Below the pieces are notes generated by a model that saw nothing but the letters and a program-made list of their open reading frames with translations, searched no databases and was not told the DNA's origin. DNA of 64,000 nucleotides from Gemmatimonadota bacterium (GTDB taxonomy: Bacteria; Gemmatimonadota; Gemmatimonadetes; Gemmatimonadales; Gemmatimonadaceae), in contig JAIOPJ010000013.1 of assembly GCA_021413975.1 (NCBI GenBank), forward strand, positions 1 to 64,000, in the 5' to 3' direction. Every line of letters starts with the position of its first letter. Position 1 is the first letter of the stretch. Positions 46,320 through 55,383 of this stretch are shown here, piece after piece. A program made the translations under genes and the position numbers.

Positions 46320-46805
46320 GTGAGCCAAGCGAACGCGGCGGTCGATCCGTTGCCCGACCATCCCGACCTGCCGTACAAGCCGCCGCTCGCGTACCTCGGG
46401 GCGATCGCGGTCGGCGTCGGGGTGCACCATTGGTGGCCGATGCATGCGCGCCCCGCCGGGTGGATGCCGGTCGGGGTCACAGTGGTCCTGCTCGGCGTCG
46501 CCCTCCTCGTCTGGGCGCAAGTCGTGTTCCGTGCCAAGCGCACGCCGCTCGAGCCCTGGAAGGCGACCAGGGCGATCGTCGACGACGGCCCGTTCGCGTG
46601 GTCGCGCAATCCGGTCTACATCGGGTTCGCGATCATCCAGGTGGGCATCGGCGTCTGGAGCGACAAGCTCGCGGTGGTCGCGCTCGTGCTCGTGCCGATG
46701 GTGCTCACGGCGCTGGTGATCGTACCGCGCGAGGAAGCGTATCTCCGGCGCAAGTTCGGCGCCGAGTACGAGGGTTACTGCTCGCGGGTCGGTCGCTGGT
46801 TCTGA
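46320..46805 (+). CDS. Isoprenylcysteine carboxyl methyltransferase (ICMT)/phospholipid methyltransferase-like membrane protein (GTG start)
   Basis: GPFAWSRNPVYIGFAIIQVGIGVW; PREEAYLRRKFGAEYEGYCSRVGRWF. Confidence 0.85.
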   Translation: MSQANAAVDPLPDHPDLPYKPPLAYLGAIAVGVGVHHWWPMHARPAGWMPVGVTVVLLGVALLVWAQVVFRAKRTPLEPWKATRAIVDDGPFAWSRNPVYIGFAIIQVGIGVWSDKLAVVALVLVPMVLTALVIVPREEAYLRRKFGAEYEGYCSRVGRWF

Positions 46806-47056
46806 CCGCTGCGCAGCGCGAGCGCCATGCTCGCCAACATGCGCTGTTCCTTGGGACTCATCGCGGCCAGCGTCTTCGGCGTCGCCAGCCCGCTCGAGAC
46901 GATCGCGTCGATCTCGTCCTTCAGGAGCCCCGCACGCGGCTTCCCGCCGGAGCCACCGAGTTCCGCGCGGAGGCGGTCACCGGCCCGCCGGATCGCCCAG
47001 GCCGAGAAGCCGAACAGCGTGAGGAGCGCGATCGTGCGCCACACCCAGGCCGGCAT
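46775..47056 (-). CDS. Small membrane-anchored hypothetical protein
   Basis: N-terminal TM WVWRTIALLTLFGFSAWAI, helical C-terminal region; adjacent to the downstream methyltransferase start. Confidence 0.5.
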   Translation of the reverse strand: MPAWVWRTIALLTLFGFSAWAIRRAGDRLRAELGGSGGKPRAGLLKDEIDAIVSSGLATPKTLAAMSPKEQRMLASMALALRSGQNQRPTREQ

Positions 47057-47057
47057 C

Positions 47058-47801
47058 TCAGGCGTGCCTCAGTTCATAGATCGTGATCGCGTGCACCGCC
47101 GAGCCCTCCGGCGCCGGTGGGTTGGTGGGACGGGTCTCGAAGTGCACGATCCGCGCGACGAGGCCGCGAGCGATCGCTTCGTCGAGGAAGAGGCCGAGCG
47201 CCACGCGCCCCTGGTCCGAGACCCACGCGACCCCGCCGGGCGCGAGCGTACGCTTGATCGCCTCGGCCACCAGCGGGGCGTAGGGCTTCTCGTAGAGCAC
47301 GTCGGCCGCGAGCACCACGTCGAACGTGCCCAGGTCTGCGGGGAAGTCGCGCCAGTCGACCATGCGCATGGCAGGTTCGCGTCCCACCACGCGCATGGCG
47401 TTGCGCGCCGTGAGCAGGGTCGAGTCGGCGTAGTAGTCGGTGGCGAGGACGTCGTAACCGGAGCGCATCGCCGCGATCGTCACCAATCCCAGGCCGCAGC
47501 CGAGCTCGAGCGCACGCGGGGTGGCCGCGCCACTTGCGGGGCGCGGGCCGACGGCGCCGGAGGTCGCGCCGTCCGACAGCGCCCGCTGCTCGAGGAACCC
47601 CGCCAGTACGATCGCCGCCGGCCAGAGATCGGCCCAGTAGGGCAAGCGATCGTCCTTCGCGAAGTCCGCTTCGCTGATCAGGTCGTCGGGGTCGCTCGGC
47701 TTCTCGAGCACCACGCGCCCCATCGGCAGCTCCACCGACATATCGACGAGCGTGAAACGACGGTCGAGCGCCGCGAGTTCGGGACGCATCATGACGGCCA
47801 T
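47058..47801 (-). CDS. Class I SAM-dependent methyltransferase (methyltransferase-16-like)
   Basis: RALELGCGLGLVTIAAMRSG; FDVVLAADVLYEK. Confidence 0.8.
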   Translation of the reverse strand: MAVMMRPELAALDRRFTLVDMSVELPMGRVVLEKPSDPDDLISEADFAKDDRLPYWADLWPAAIVLAGFLEQRALSDGATSGAVGPRPASGAATPRALELGCGLGLVTIAAMRSGYDVLATDYYADSTLLTARNAMRVVGREPAMRMVDWRDFPADLGTFDVVLAADVLYEKPYAPLVAEAIKRTLAPGGVAWVSDQGRVALGLFLDEAIARGLVARIVHFETRPTNPPAPEGSAVHAITIYELRHA

Positions 47802-47820
47802 GGACCACCGCCGGCGGGGC

Positions 47821-49077
47821 TCACAGCGCGAATCCCTCCGCCGTGCCGGCGTCTTCGGTGAGCAACAGTGCCGACAGCCGTTCCCCGGCGGCGACCTGCG
47901 GCATCTCCTCGGGTACGATGAGCAGCGCGTTGGCCAGCGACATCGAGGTGAGGATCCCCGAGCCCTGCGGCCCCGTGAGCCGCGCGACCATCTGACCGTC
48001 GCTCCGCGGAGTGACGATCGCCCGCAGGAAGTGCGTCAGTCGCGCGCCGATGCTCACCGGTTCCTCGAGCGTGACCGTGATCGGCCGGCGATGCAGGCGC
48101 ACATGTCCGAGCATCCGACGGACCACGGGCCGTACGAACAGCTCGAAGGTGACCATCGCCGACACGGGGTTTCCCGGCAGTCCGATCCAGGGGATGCCAC
48201 GGATCATCCCGAACCCGAGCGGGGCACCGGGCCGCATGCGCACCTTCCAGAAACCCATCTCCGCCCCCATGGCCTCGAGTGCGGCGCGCGTGTGGTCGAA
48301 CTCTCCCACGCTCACGCCCGCCGAGGTCACGATCAGGTCGGGCCCGGCCGCGACCGCCCGCTCGAGCAGCGCGCGCATGGCCTCGAGCGTGTCGGCCGCG
48401 TGACCGAACCCGAGCGGCTCGCCGCCGGCCGTGCGCACGAGCGCGTCGAGCGTGTACGAGTTGGAACTCACGATCTTGCGGCCGGAGCGCACTTCGTCGA
48501 ACCGGTCGATGTCCACGAGCTCGTCGCCGGACCCGAGGATCGCCACGCGCGGCCGTCGATGCACGCGCGCGCTCGCCTGACCGATCGACGCGAGGATCCC
48601 GATCTGCGCTGCCGCGATCGGGATCCCGCCGGGCAGTGCGACCGCTCCCTCGTGCAGGTCCTCGCCGCGGAGGCGCGTGTTCTTGCCGGCGTCGCGGTCC
48701 TTGAGGATGCGCACGCGCTCCAGCCCGGCGTCGGTGTCCTCCACCCGCACCACGGTGTCGGCGCCCTCGGGGAGCGGGGCGCCGGTCATGATCCGCGTCG
48801 CCTGTCCGGGTCCGAGCGCGCGCGTCGCGAATGCCCCCGCGGCGATCGTCTCGAGCACCGGAAGCTCGATCGGATTCGCCTCGCTCGCGCCGAGCACGTC
48901 GGCCCCGCGCACGGCGTACCCGTCCATCGCCGAGTTGGTCCAGTGCGGGAGGGTGATCGGTGAGATCACGTCCTCCGCCAGCACGCGGCCGAGCGCGTCG
49001 CGGAGCGCGACCGTCTCCACGTCGAGCGGCCCGATCCCCTGCAGGATGCGCGCGACCGCCTCGGTGACCGAGAGCAT
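47821..49077 (-). CDS. moeA: Molybdopterin molybdenumtransferase MoeA
   Basis: LPHWTNSAMDGYAVRGADV; IMTGAPLPEGADTVVRVED; GIPWIGLPGNPVSAMVTFELFVRP. Confidence 0.95.
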   Translation of the reverse strand: MLSVTEAVARILQGIGPLDVETVALRDALGRVLAEDVISPITLPHWTNSAMDGYAVRGADVLGASEANPIELPVLETIAAGAFATRALGPGQATRIMTGAPLPEGADTVVRVEDTDAGLERVRILKDRDAGKNTRLRGEDLHEGAVALPGGIPIAAAQIGILASIGQASARVHRRPRVAILGSGDELVDIDRFDEVRSGRKIVSSNSYTLDALVRTAGGEPLGFGHAADTLEAMRALLERAVAAGPDLIVTSAGVSVGEFDHTRAALEAMGAEMGFWKVRMRPGAPLGFGMIRGIPWIGLPGNPVSAMVTFELFVRPVVRRMLGHVRLHRRPITVTLEEPVSIGARLTHFLRAIVTPRSDGQMVARLTGPQGSGILTSMSLANALLIVPEEMPQVAAGERLSALLLTEDAGTAEGFAL

Positions 49078-50651
49078 CAGGGCGCCCCGAGCGTCGCGCC
49101 CGCGAGGAAGGCGACGAGTGCGTCCTGCACGCGCTCCACTTCGCGGTTGGCGACGACGTGGTTGTTGGAGAGGATCGAGAAGAGCAGCAGGCGCCCATCG
49201 GCGGTGGTGACGTAGCCGGAGAGCGAGCGGGCCTTGTCGAGCGTCCCCGTCTTGGCGTGGACGTTGCCCGCAGCCGGCGTGCCCCTCATGCGGTCGCCGA
49301 TCGTGCCGTCCACTCCGCCGATCGGCAGGGCGTCGTAGAAGGTGCGGAACTCCGGGCCGCGGTGCATCGCGCCGAGGACGCGCACGATCGTCTCGGGCGA
49401 GACATAGTCGTGCCGCGAGAGTCCGCTGCCGTCGCGGACCGCGAAGCCGGCGCTGTCCGCACCCCACGCGACCAGTTGGCGCTCGACGACCACGCGTCCG
49501 CTGTCCGCCGTGCCCACGCCCGTCCGCACCCGACCGAGCGTCTTGAAGAGGATCTCCCCGATCTGGTTCTGCGACGGCTTCTCGAAGAAGGGGAGGATCG
49601 CGCTGAGCGGTGGTGAGAGGCGCGATGCGAGCGTGACGTAGCCGGTGGTGTCGGCCAGGAGATCGGCCTCCACGCCACCGCGCACCCTGATGCCGCGGTC
49701 GGCGAGCGCTTCGGCGAACGCGTCGAGCCAGGCACCCGACGAATGCCGCAAGGCGACGTCGACCGTCACGCTGTCGCCCGGCCGCACGCTGCCCTGCAGC
49801 GTGAGCGACGGCCGCGCGCCCCGCACGTCGGCGGACCACTGCACGCGCGAGCGCGCCGCGCAGCAGGGGCCGCCCGTCACGACCTCCACCGTGCCGATCC
49901 GTGGCACGGTGCGCGAGGGCGAGGTGCGCACGGTCACCGGTGCGCCGGACACACGCCCGCCCACGACCGTCACGCGCGCGAAACCCTCGTTGAAGAAGAG
50001 CTCATCCACCGGCGCCGAGTACGCGTAGTCGAGGTCGTCCCACGCCCAGCCGAATCCGAGCGACGAATCGGGGAAGGCGTCGCCGCCGCGCATGAGGCGC
50101 CCCGTGATCTCGGTGATGCCGCGTGCGGCGAGCGAGTCGGCGAATGCCCGCAACGGGGCCATCGCGTCGCCGCCGCCGAGTGAGTCGCTGAAGGTCGGGT
50201 CACCGCTGCCCACCACCGCGAGGTCGCCGGTGAGGATCCCGTTCACCGGGTGCGCGGCGCCCAGCACACGGGTCTCGAACCGGAAGTCGGGCCCGAGCAG
50301 GGTGAGTGACGTCGCGCCGGTGAGCAGCTTCTGGTTCGACGCCGGCATGAAGAGCTTGCCCGAGTTGCGCGAATAGAGCGTGTCGCCGCTCAGCGCGTCG
50401 ACGACGAGCACGCCCCAGTGCGATGAGCGGAACATCGGGTCGTTCACGAGCGAGTCGGCGAGCCGGGAGAAGGCGCGCCGCGTGGAGCTCTCACCGCGCC
50501 CTGCGACGGCCACGGGAACCGGTGTCACGGTCGCGGGAGCACGGGTCGCCGGTACGGGTGCGGGCGTCACCGGCGCGGCACACCCCGCACCGAGCATCAG
50601 GGCGAGCACCACGATCGGGCGTGGGAGGAGCGTCGGACGATCAGCGGTCAT
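49077..50651 (-). CDS. dacB: D-alanyl-D-alanine carboxypeptidase/endopeptidase (PBP4/DacB, S13)
   Basis: FMPASNQKLLTGATSLTLLG (SxxK); RDGSGLSRHDYVSPETI; HAKTGTLDKARSLSGYV. Confidence 0.92.
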   Translation of the reverse strand: MTADRPTLLPRPIVVLALMLGAGCAAPVTPAPVPATRAPATVTPVPVAVAGRGESSTRRAFSRLADSLVNDPMFRSSHWGVLVVDALSGDTLYSRNSGKLFMPASNQKLLTGATSLTLLGPDFRFETRVLGAAHPVNGILTGDLAVVGSGDPTFSDSLGGGDAMAPLRAFADSLAARGITEITGRLMRGGDAFPDSSLGFGWAWDDLDYAYSAPVDELFFNEGFARVTVVGGRVSGAPVTVRTSPSRTVPRIGTVEVVTGGPCCAARSRVQWSADVRGARPSLTLQGSVRPGDSVTVDVALRHSSGAWLDAFAEALADRGIRVRGGVEADLLADTTGYVTLASRLSPPLSAILPFFEKPSQNQIGEILFKTLGRVRTGVGTADSGRVVVERQLVAWGADSAGFAVRDGSGLSRHDYVSPETIVRVLGAMHRGPEFRTFYDALPIGGVDGTIGDRMRGTPAAGNVHAKTGTLDKARSLSGYVTTADGRLLLFSILSNNHVVANREVERVQDALVAFLAGATLGAP

Positions 50652-51208
50652 GGTGGGGCAGGGGAGAGGTACTCGCGCTCCACCCAGTCGGCGAGCGCGT
50701 CCAGCCAGCTGGTATCATCAAGGTCGATTGAAGCACCCGGGAATCCCGGCACCGGCACATCCGACACCATCACGCGCCAGCTGCTCGCGTTCGCGGGTCC
50801 ATCGGTCCAGAGCGCGCTCGGGTGCACCGCCGCACGGAAGACCTCCACCTTGGGCAACGCGCTCGCCTTGAAGCCCTCGCAGAGCACGAGCTCGGCGTCG
50901 GCGAGGTAGCGCGCCGCGATCTCCTCGGGGGCGAGCTCGCGCTCCCACCGCATCACGAGCGCGAACTTGTCGGGCGACGCCATCGCCACGCGCTCGGCGT
51001 TGCCCTCGTGGAAGTGACGATAGGTGTCGGTCGCCGCGGGGTCCAGGTTGAACGTGTGTGACCCGTGCTTGAGCGTCATCACGCGATGGCCGCGTCGCGT
51101 GAGCTCCGCCGAGAGCCGCACCGTGAGCGTCGTCTTGCCGGCATGCTTCTTCCCGACGATCGCGAGGAGAGGCGGACGTGCGGGTGCGACGGCCGTCGGG
51201 TCACCCAC
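50648..51208 (-). CDS. mobB: Molybdopterin-guanine dinucleotide biosynthesis protein B
   Basis: LLAIVGKKHAGKTTLTVRLSAELTRRGHRVMTLKHG. Confidence 0.9.
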   Translation of the reverse strand: MGDPTAVAPARPPLLAIVGKKHAGKTTLTVRLSAELTRRGHRVMTLKHGSHTFNLDPAATDTYRHFHEGNAERVAMASPDKFALVMRWERELAPEEIAARYLADAELVLCEGFKASALPKVEVFRAAVHPSALWTDGPANASSWRVMVSDVPVPGFPGASIDLDDTSWLDALADWVEREYLSPAPP

Positions 51209-51881
51209 GCGCGGGCTCCACCGTCGACTCGTGGGCGACCCCTTCGGCCCACGCCAGTTCGGCCGGGGTGTTCACGTTCGCGAAGAGCCGCGCCGGGTCG
51301 CCGAACGCGCGCACCTCGTCGATCCCCATCCGCACGGTGCGCACGGCATCGTGGAACGCGATCACGCGCCGGTCGCCGGCATCGAGTGCTGCGGCGATGG
51401 CAGGCAAGCAGCGGGACGAGTACCAGGCGCAGAGCGGCTCCACCCCGCGCCGCGAACCGTCGCTCTCGGGGAGCACCGCATCGGCGCTCTCGCGCGCGCC
51501 GCGCGCCCGCAGTGCCGCGAGCAACGCTGCGCTCACGAACGGCATGTCCCACGCCACGAGCACGATCTCCCCTCTGGCATGCGTGAGCGCCGCATGGAGT
51601 CCACCGAGTGCCCCTTCGCCCGGCCGCACGTCGGCGGCCAGGCGCACCCCCGGCAGCCAGGCCACCGCGCCGGGGTCGTTGGCGATCAGCAGGAGCCCGT
51701 CGGTGACCGCGCCGAGCGCCCCGGCGACACGGTCGATGATCCGTGCTCCACCGACCTGCTCGAGCCCCTTGGGCAGTCCGCCGTACCGCGTCGCGCCACC
51801 TCCGGCGAGGATGACGCCGGTGCAGCGAGGCCGCGCGCTGTCGGCGCCGGCCGCATCGACCGCGGCGCCCGCAGCCCTCAC
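51201..51881 (-). CDS. mobA: Molybdenum cofactor guanylyltransferase
   Basis: TGVILAGGGATRYGGLPKGLEQVGG; VLVAWDMPFVSAALL; FANVNTPAEL. Confidence 0.9.
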   Translation of the reverse strand: MRAAGAAVDAAGADSARPRCTGVILAGGGATRYGGLPKGLEQVGGARIIDRVAGALGAVTDGLLLIANDPGAVAWLPGVRLAADVRPGEGALGGLHAALTHARGEIVLVAWDMPFVSAALLAALRARGARESADAVLPESDGSRRGVEPLCAWYSSRCLPAIAAALDAGDRRVIAFHDAVRTVRMGIDEVRAFGDPARLFANVNTPAELAWAEGVAHESTVEPARG

Positions 51882-52609
51882 GGCTCCCAGACCTGCGGCG
51901 TCCCCGACACCGCGCGCCCCACCAGCACCATGCCCGCCGCCTTCGCGATCTCCACGGCGATCGTGCTCGGCACGCTCGGCGTGGCCACGACCGACACGCG
52001 CGCCCGCGCCGCCTTGAAAGCGAGTTCGCCCGAGATCCGTCCGGTCACCAGCAACACCAGGTCGTCCGGACGCTCGCCCGCGAGTATCCGTTGCCCCAGC
52101 ACCTTGTCCACCGCGTTGTGCCGCCCGATGTCCTCGGCGTGCGCGAGCAGCGTCTCGCCGTCGGTGAGTGCGGCCGCATGGATGCCGCCGGTCGACTGGT
52201 AGCGCTCACCGCGCGCGAAGAGTTCCTTGAAGAGTGCGCGCGTGCGGGCGAGATCGGGCACGCTGGGCCGAGTGGCGCGGCGCGGCACCGCGCTGAGCGA
52301 TCCGAGGATCGTCGTCACCGCGCCACAGCCGGACGCGAGCACACGCCGGCGTTCCTGTCCCTCGACCGTCTCGAAGCGCTCCGCCGGCACAGTGACCCAG
52401 AAGCCGGGCTCCTTGGCGCAGGGTCGCATGGTGAGCAGGTCGGCACGCGAATCGATGTAGCCCTCGCCGAAGCACCATCCCACGACGAGTTCGGGGAGCT
52501 GGTCGGGGGTGCACATCCAGGTGACGGCCGGCTGACCGTTCACCTCGAGCCAGACGAGCACCTCGTCCACCGCGTCGAGGCTCGTGCCGCCGTCCGGCAG
52601 TCGCGTCAC
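51878..52609 (-). CDS. fdhD: Formate dehydrogenase accessory sulfurtransferase FdhD (GTG start)
   Basis: PELVVGWCFGEGYI; STGGIHAAALTDGETLLAHAEDIGRHNAVDKVLG; VTGRISGELAFKAARARV. Confidence 0.93.
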   Translation of the reverse strand: MTRLPDGGTSLDAVDEVLVWLEVNGQPAVTWMCTPDQLPELVVGWCFGEGYIDSRADLLTMRPCAKEPGFWVTVPAERFETVEGQERRRVLASGCGAVTTILGSLSAVPRRATRPSVPDLARTRALFKELFARGERYQSTGGIHAAALTDGETLLAHAEDIGRHNAVDKVLGQRILAGERPDDLVLLVTGRISGELAFKAARARVSVVATPSVPSTIAVEIAKAAGMVLVGRAVSGTPQVWEP

Positions 52610-53031
52610 GCGGGCTCGACCTCGGCCCAGAGTCCGGGCTCCTCGGCGACCCGCACGCGCACCACGCGCGTCGCGGCGCCGAGCGCGTCCTGCACCGCCC
52701 GCGCGATCCACCAGGCGAGGTTCTCACTCGTGGGGATGAGCTTGCCTTCGTGGAACTCGGCGACGTCGAGCACGAGGTTGCGATGGTCGAGGACGTCGAC
52801 GACGCGCTCGCGCAGCGCGCGGTCGAGTGCCCCGAGATCGGCGCAGAATCCCGTGAGCGCGTCGATCGGCCCGCCGACCGTCACGTCGCAGACGTAGGTG
52901 TGGCCATGCCAGTTGGGCCGCGCACAGAGCCCGAACGCGGCCGCGTTGCGCGCATCGTCCCACTCCGGGCGCCGGTACCGATGCGCCGCCGAGAAGGTCA
53001 CCCGCCGCGTGAGCGTCGCGCGCGAGGTCAC
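52606..53031 (-). CDS. 6-pyruvoyl-tetrahydropterin synthase/QueD family enzyme (GTG start)
   Basis: FSAAHR; CARPNWHGHTYVCDVTVGG; LDHRNLVLDV; PTSENLAWWI. Confidence 0.88.
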   Translation of the reverse strand: MTSRATLTRRVTFSAAHRYRRPEWDDARNAAAFGLCARPNWHGHTYVCDVTVGGPIDALTGFCADLGALDRALRERVVDVLDHRNLVLDVAEFHEGKLIPTSENLAWWIARAVQDALGAATRVVRVRVAEEPGLWAEVEPA

Positions 53032-53033
53032 GG

Positions 53034-53732
53034 TCAGCGGAAGAAGAACCGGCTCATGCCGATCGAGAGGACCGCGTTGCCCTTCGTCTGCGTGAGCGGG
53101 CCGCCCTGCAGGATCGACGTGTTCACCGTGGAGGAACTGCTCACGCGGTAGTCGTTGGGATACGAGTACTTCCAGAACAGGTGCGTGACGTCCGCCTGCA
53201 CTTCCCACTCACGGCCGGTGACGATGCGCAGTCCCAGCCCGTACGAGACGGTGAACTTGTTCCCGAAGCGATAGCCGCCGGGATCGAACTGCTTGGTACC
53301 GCCGGTCACGAATCCGAAGGCGCCGTGCAGCTGCGGGGTGACCCGGTGCCACGACTTGTTGCCCGTGAGGTTCAGGCCGAACCCGGCTTCCATGGCGGCG
53401 AGCGGCCGCGTCGACGTGCCGAGCTCGCGGGCGGCGCCGGTCAGCACCGGATCCTTGACCGTGCGCTCGAGCGACGGTGCATAGGTCGCCCGCACCTGCA
53501 GCCAGAGCGGACCGGTGAGCAGCAGCTCGTAGCGCGTGCCGAGCTGGAGCCCGGTGCGCGGTCCCACGCCGGCGGGATCACCGCCCGGCGCGACCGAGCC
53601 GGTGAAGATCGTGAGCGCCTGCTTGCCGCGCAGGTCCTCGAACGGACTGTTCTCGGGGGTGTGACCCACCTGGGCGCCGAGCGGTGCGGCCACGAGGGCG
53701 GCGAGGACGAGCGGAAGGGAACGACGGATCAC
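53034..53732 (-). CDS. Outer membrane beta-barrel protein
   Basis: Signal peptide; alternating beta-strand pattern; C-terminal aromatic strand GNAVLSIGMSRFFFR. Confidence 0.7.
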   Translation of the reverse strand: MIRRSLPLVLAALVAAPLGAQVGHTPENSPFEDLRGKQALTIFTGSVAPGGDPAGVGPRTGLQLGTRYELLLTGPLWLQVRATYAPSLERTVKDPVLTGAARELGTSTRPLAAMEAGFGLNLTGNKSWHRVTPQLHGAFGFVTGGTKQFDPGGYRFGNKFTVSYGLGLRIVTGREWEVQADVTHLFWKYSYPNDYRVSSSSTVNTSILQGGPLTQTKGNAVLSIGMSRFFFR

Positions 53733-55279
53733 GCGGATGCTCCAGTTAGTCGCAGGTCACGGCCGGTCATCTCACTCGGCTGCTCGACTCCGAGCATCGC
53801 GAGGACCGTGGGGCCGATGTCACAGAGCGCGCCACCGGCGCGCAGCGGGGTCGCCGCGCCGTCCTCGACCAGCAGGAGCGGCACGGGGTTGGTCGTGTGG
53901 GCGGTGTGCGGCCCACCCGTCTCGGGGTCGATCATCATCTCGCAGTTGCCGTGGTCGGCCGTGATCAGGAGGCGCGCACCCGCGCGCTCCGCCGCCGCCA
54001 CCACCTTCGCCAGCTGCTCATCCACGCATTCGCACGCCCTGATCGTCGCGGCGATGTTCCCGCTGTGACCGACCATGTCGCCGTTCGCGTAGTTGCAGAG
54101 CGTGAACTCGTGCGTGCGCCCCTCGATCGCCTTCACGAGCACGTCGGTGATCCCGGGGGCGCTCATCTCGGGCATCAGGTCGTAGGTCGCCACCTTCTGG
54201 CTCGGGACGAGGATCCGCTCCTCGCCCGTGTACGGCACTTCGTTGCCGCCGTTGAAGAAGTACGTCACGTGCGGGTACTTCTCGGTCTCCGCCGTGCGGA
54301 GCGACGACATGCCGTTGTCCTGCAGCACCTCGGCCATGATCCTCGCCATCGAGAACGGCTCGAAGGCGATCGGCAGGCCGTACGTCTGGTCGTACTGCGT
54401 CATGGTCGCGACGTGGAGCTTCGGGCGATCCCGCACGTCGAAGCCATCGAAGCCGGCGATCGCGATCGAGCGGATGATCTGCCGCATCCGGTCGGAGCGG
54501 AAGTTCCAGGTGATCACGGCGTCGCCGTCGCGCATCGGCGCGACCGGGCGACCGTCGTGCAGCACCACCGCCGGCTCCTGGAACTCGTCGGTCACGCCGC
54601 GCGCGTAGTTCTCCTCGATGAACCGCAGCGCGTCGTCGGTCGACGGGCCCACCCCGCGCACCGCGGCGTCGTACCACTTCTGCGTCCGCGGCCAGCGCTG
54701 GTCGCGGTCCATGCCGAAGTACCGCCCGCCGATGCTCGCGATCCGCGCGCGACCGCCGATCCGCGCCATGAGCGCGCGCACGAAGCCGAGCGCCGACATC
54801 GGCAGCGTGTCGCGGCCGTCGAGGAGGAAGTGCAGCGCCACGCGCGGCACGCGCTCGCGCTCGGCGAGGTCCACGAGCGCCAGGAGATGATCGTCGTGCC
54901 CGTGCACGCCGCCGTCGCCCACGAGGCCGACGAGGTGGAGGGTGCCGCCGTTCGCCCGGGCATGCGCGCAGGCGGCGCGGAACGCGGGGTTGGAGTGGAA
55001 CGCGCCGCTCCGGATCGCCTCGCCGATGCGCACGAGGTCCTGCATCACCACCCGCCCGGCGCCGAGGTTCATGTGGCCGACCTCGCTGTTCCCCATCTGG
55101 CCCTCGGGGAGCCCCACGGCGAGGCCGCTCGCGCTCAGCAACGTGCGCGGCGCGCGCGCCCAGAGCCGGTCCCACGTCGGGGTCCGCGCCATCGCGATCG
55201 CGTTGCCCTCCGTTGACTCGCGATAGCCCCAGCCGTCGAGCACCACGAGCACGACCGGGCGATCCACCCTCGAAGCCAT
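53729..55279 (-). CDS. gpmI: 2,3-bisphosphoglycerate-independent phosphoglycerate mutase
   Basis: VVLVVLDGWGYRE; GNSEVGHMNLGAGRVV; ITADHGNCEMMID. Confidence 0.95.
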   Translation of the reverse strand: MASRVDRPVVLVVLDGWGYRESTEGNAIAMARTPTWDRLWARAPRTLLSASGLAVGLPEGQMGNSEVGHMNLGAGRVVMQDLVRIGEAIRSGAFHSNPAFRAACAHARANGGTLHLVGLVGDGGVHGHDDHLLALVDLAERERVPRVALHFLLDGRDTLPMSALGFVRALMARIGGRARIASIGGRYFGMDRDQRWPRTQKWYDAAVRGVGPSTDDALRFIEENYARGVTDEFQEPAVVLHDGRPVAPMRDGDAVITWNFRSDRMRQIIRSIAIAGFDGFDVRDRPKLHVATMTQYDQTYGLPIAFEPFSMARIMAEVLQDNGMSSLRTAETEKYPHVTYFFNGGNEVPYTGEERILVPSQKVATYDLMPEMSAPGITDVLVKAIEGRTHEFTLCNYANGDMVGHSGNIAATIRACECVDEQLAKVVAAAERAGARLLITADHGNCEMMIDPETGGPHTAHTTNPVPLLLVEDGAATPLRAGGALCDIGPTVLAMLGVEQPSEMTGRDLRLTGASA

Positions 55280-55321
55280 CTTGGCCCTGTTCTGTGCGGG
55301 GTATACCTTCGTAGCTGAGGT

Positions 55322-55341
55322 GCGCGTCTCGTGAGACGCGC
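55322..55341. promoter_or_regulatory. Inverted repeat in the divergent gpmI/SH3 intergenic region
   Basis: GCGCGTCTC-gt-GAGACGCGC. Confidence 0.45.
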
Positions 55342-55383
55342 GCGAGAGGGCAATCTAGCCCTGAGTCTCCCCCCCTACCAGCG

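Noticed and set aside
43181-46609. 1142-aa minus-strand ORF opposite etfA and the Fe-S oxidoreductase
   Set aside because: Same artefact; the sense strand encodes well-recognised proteins.
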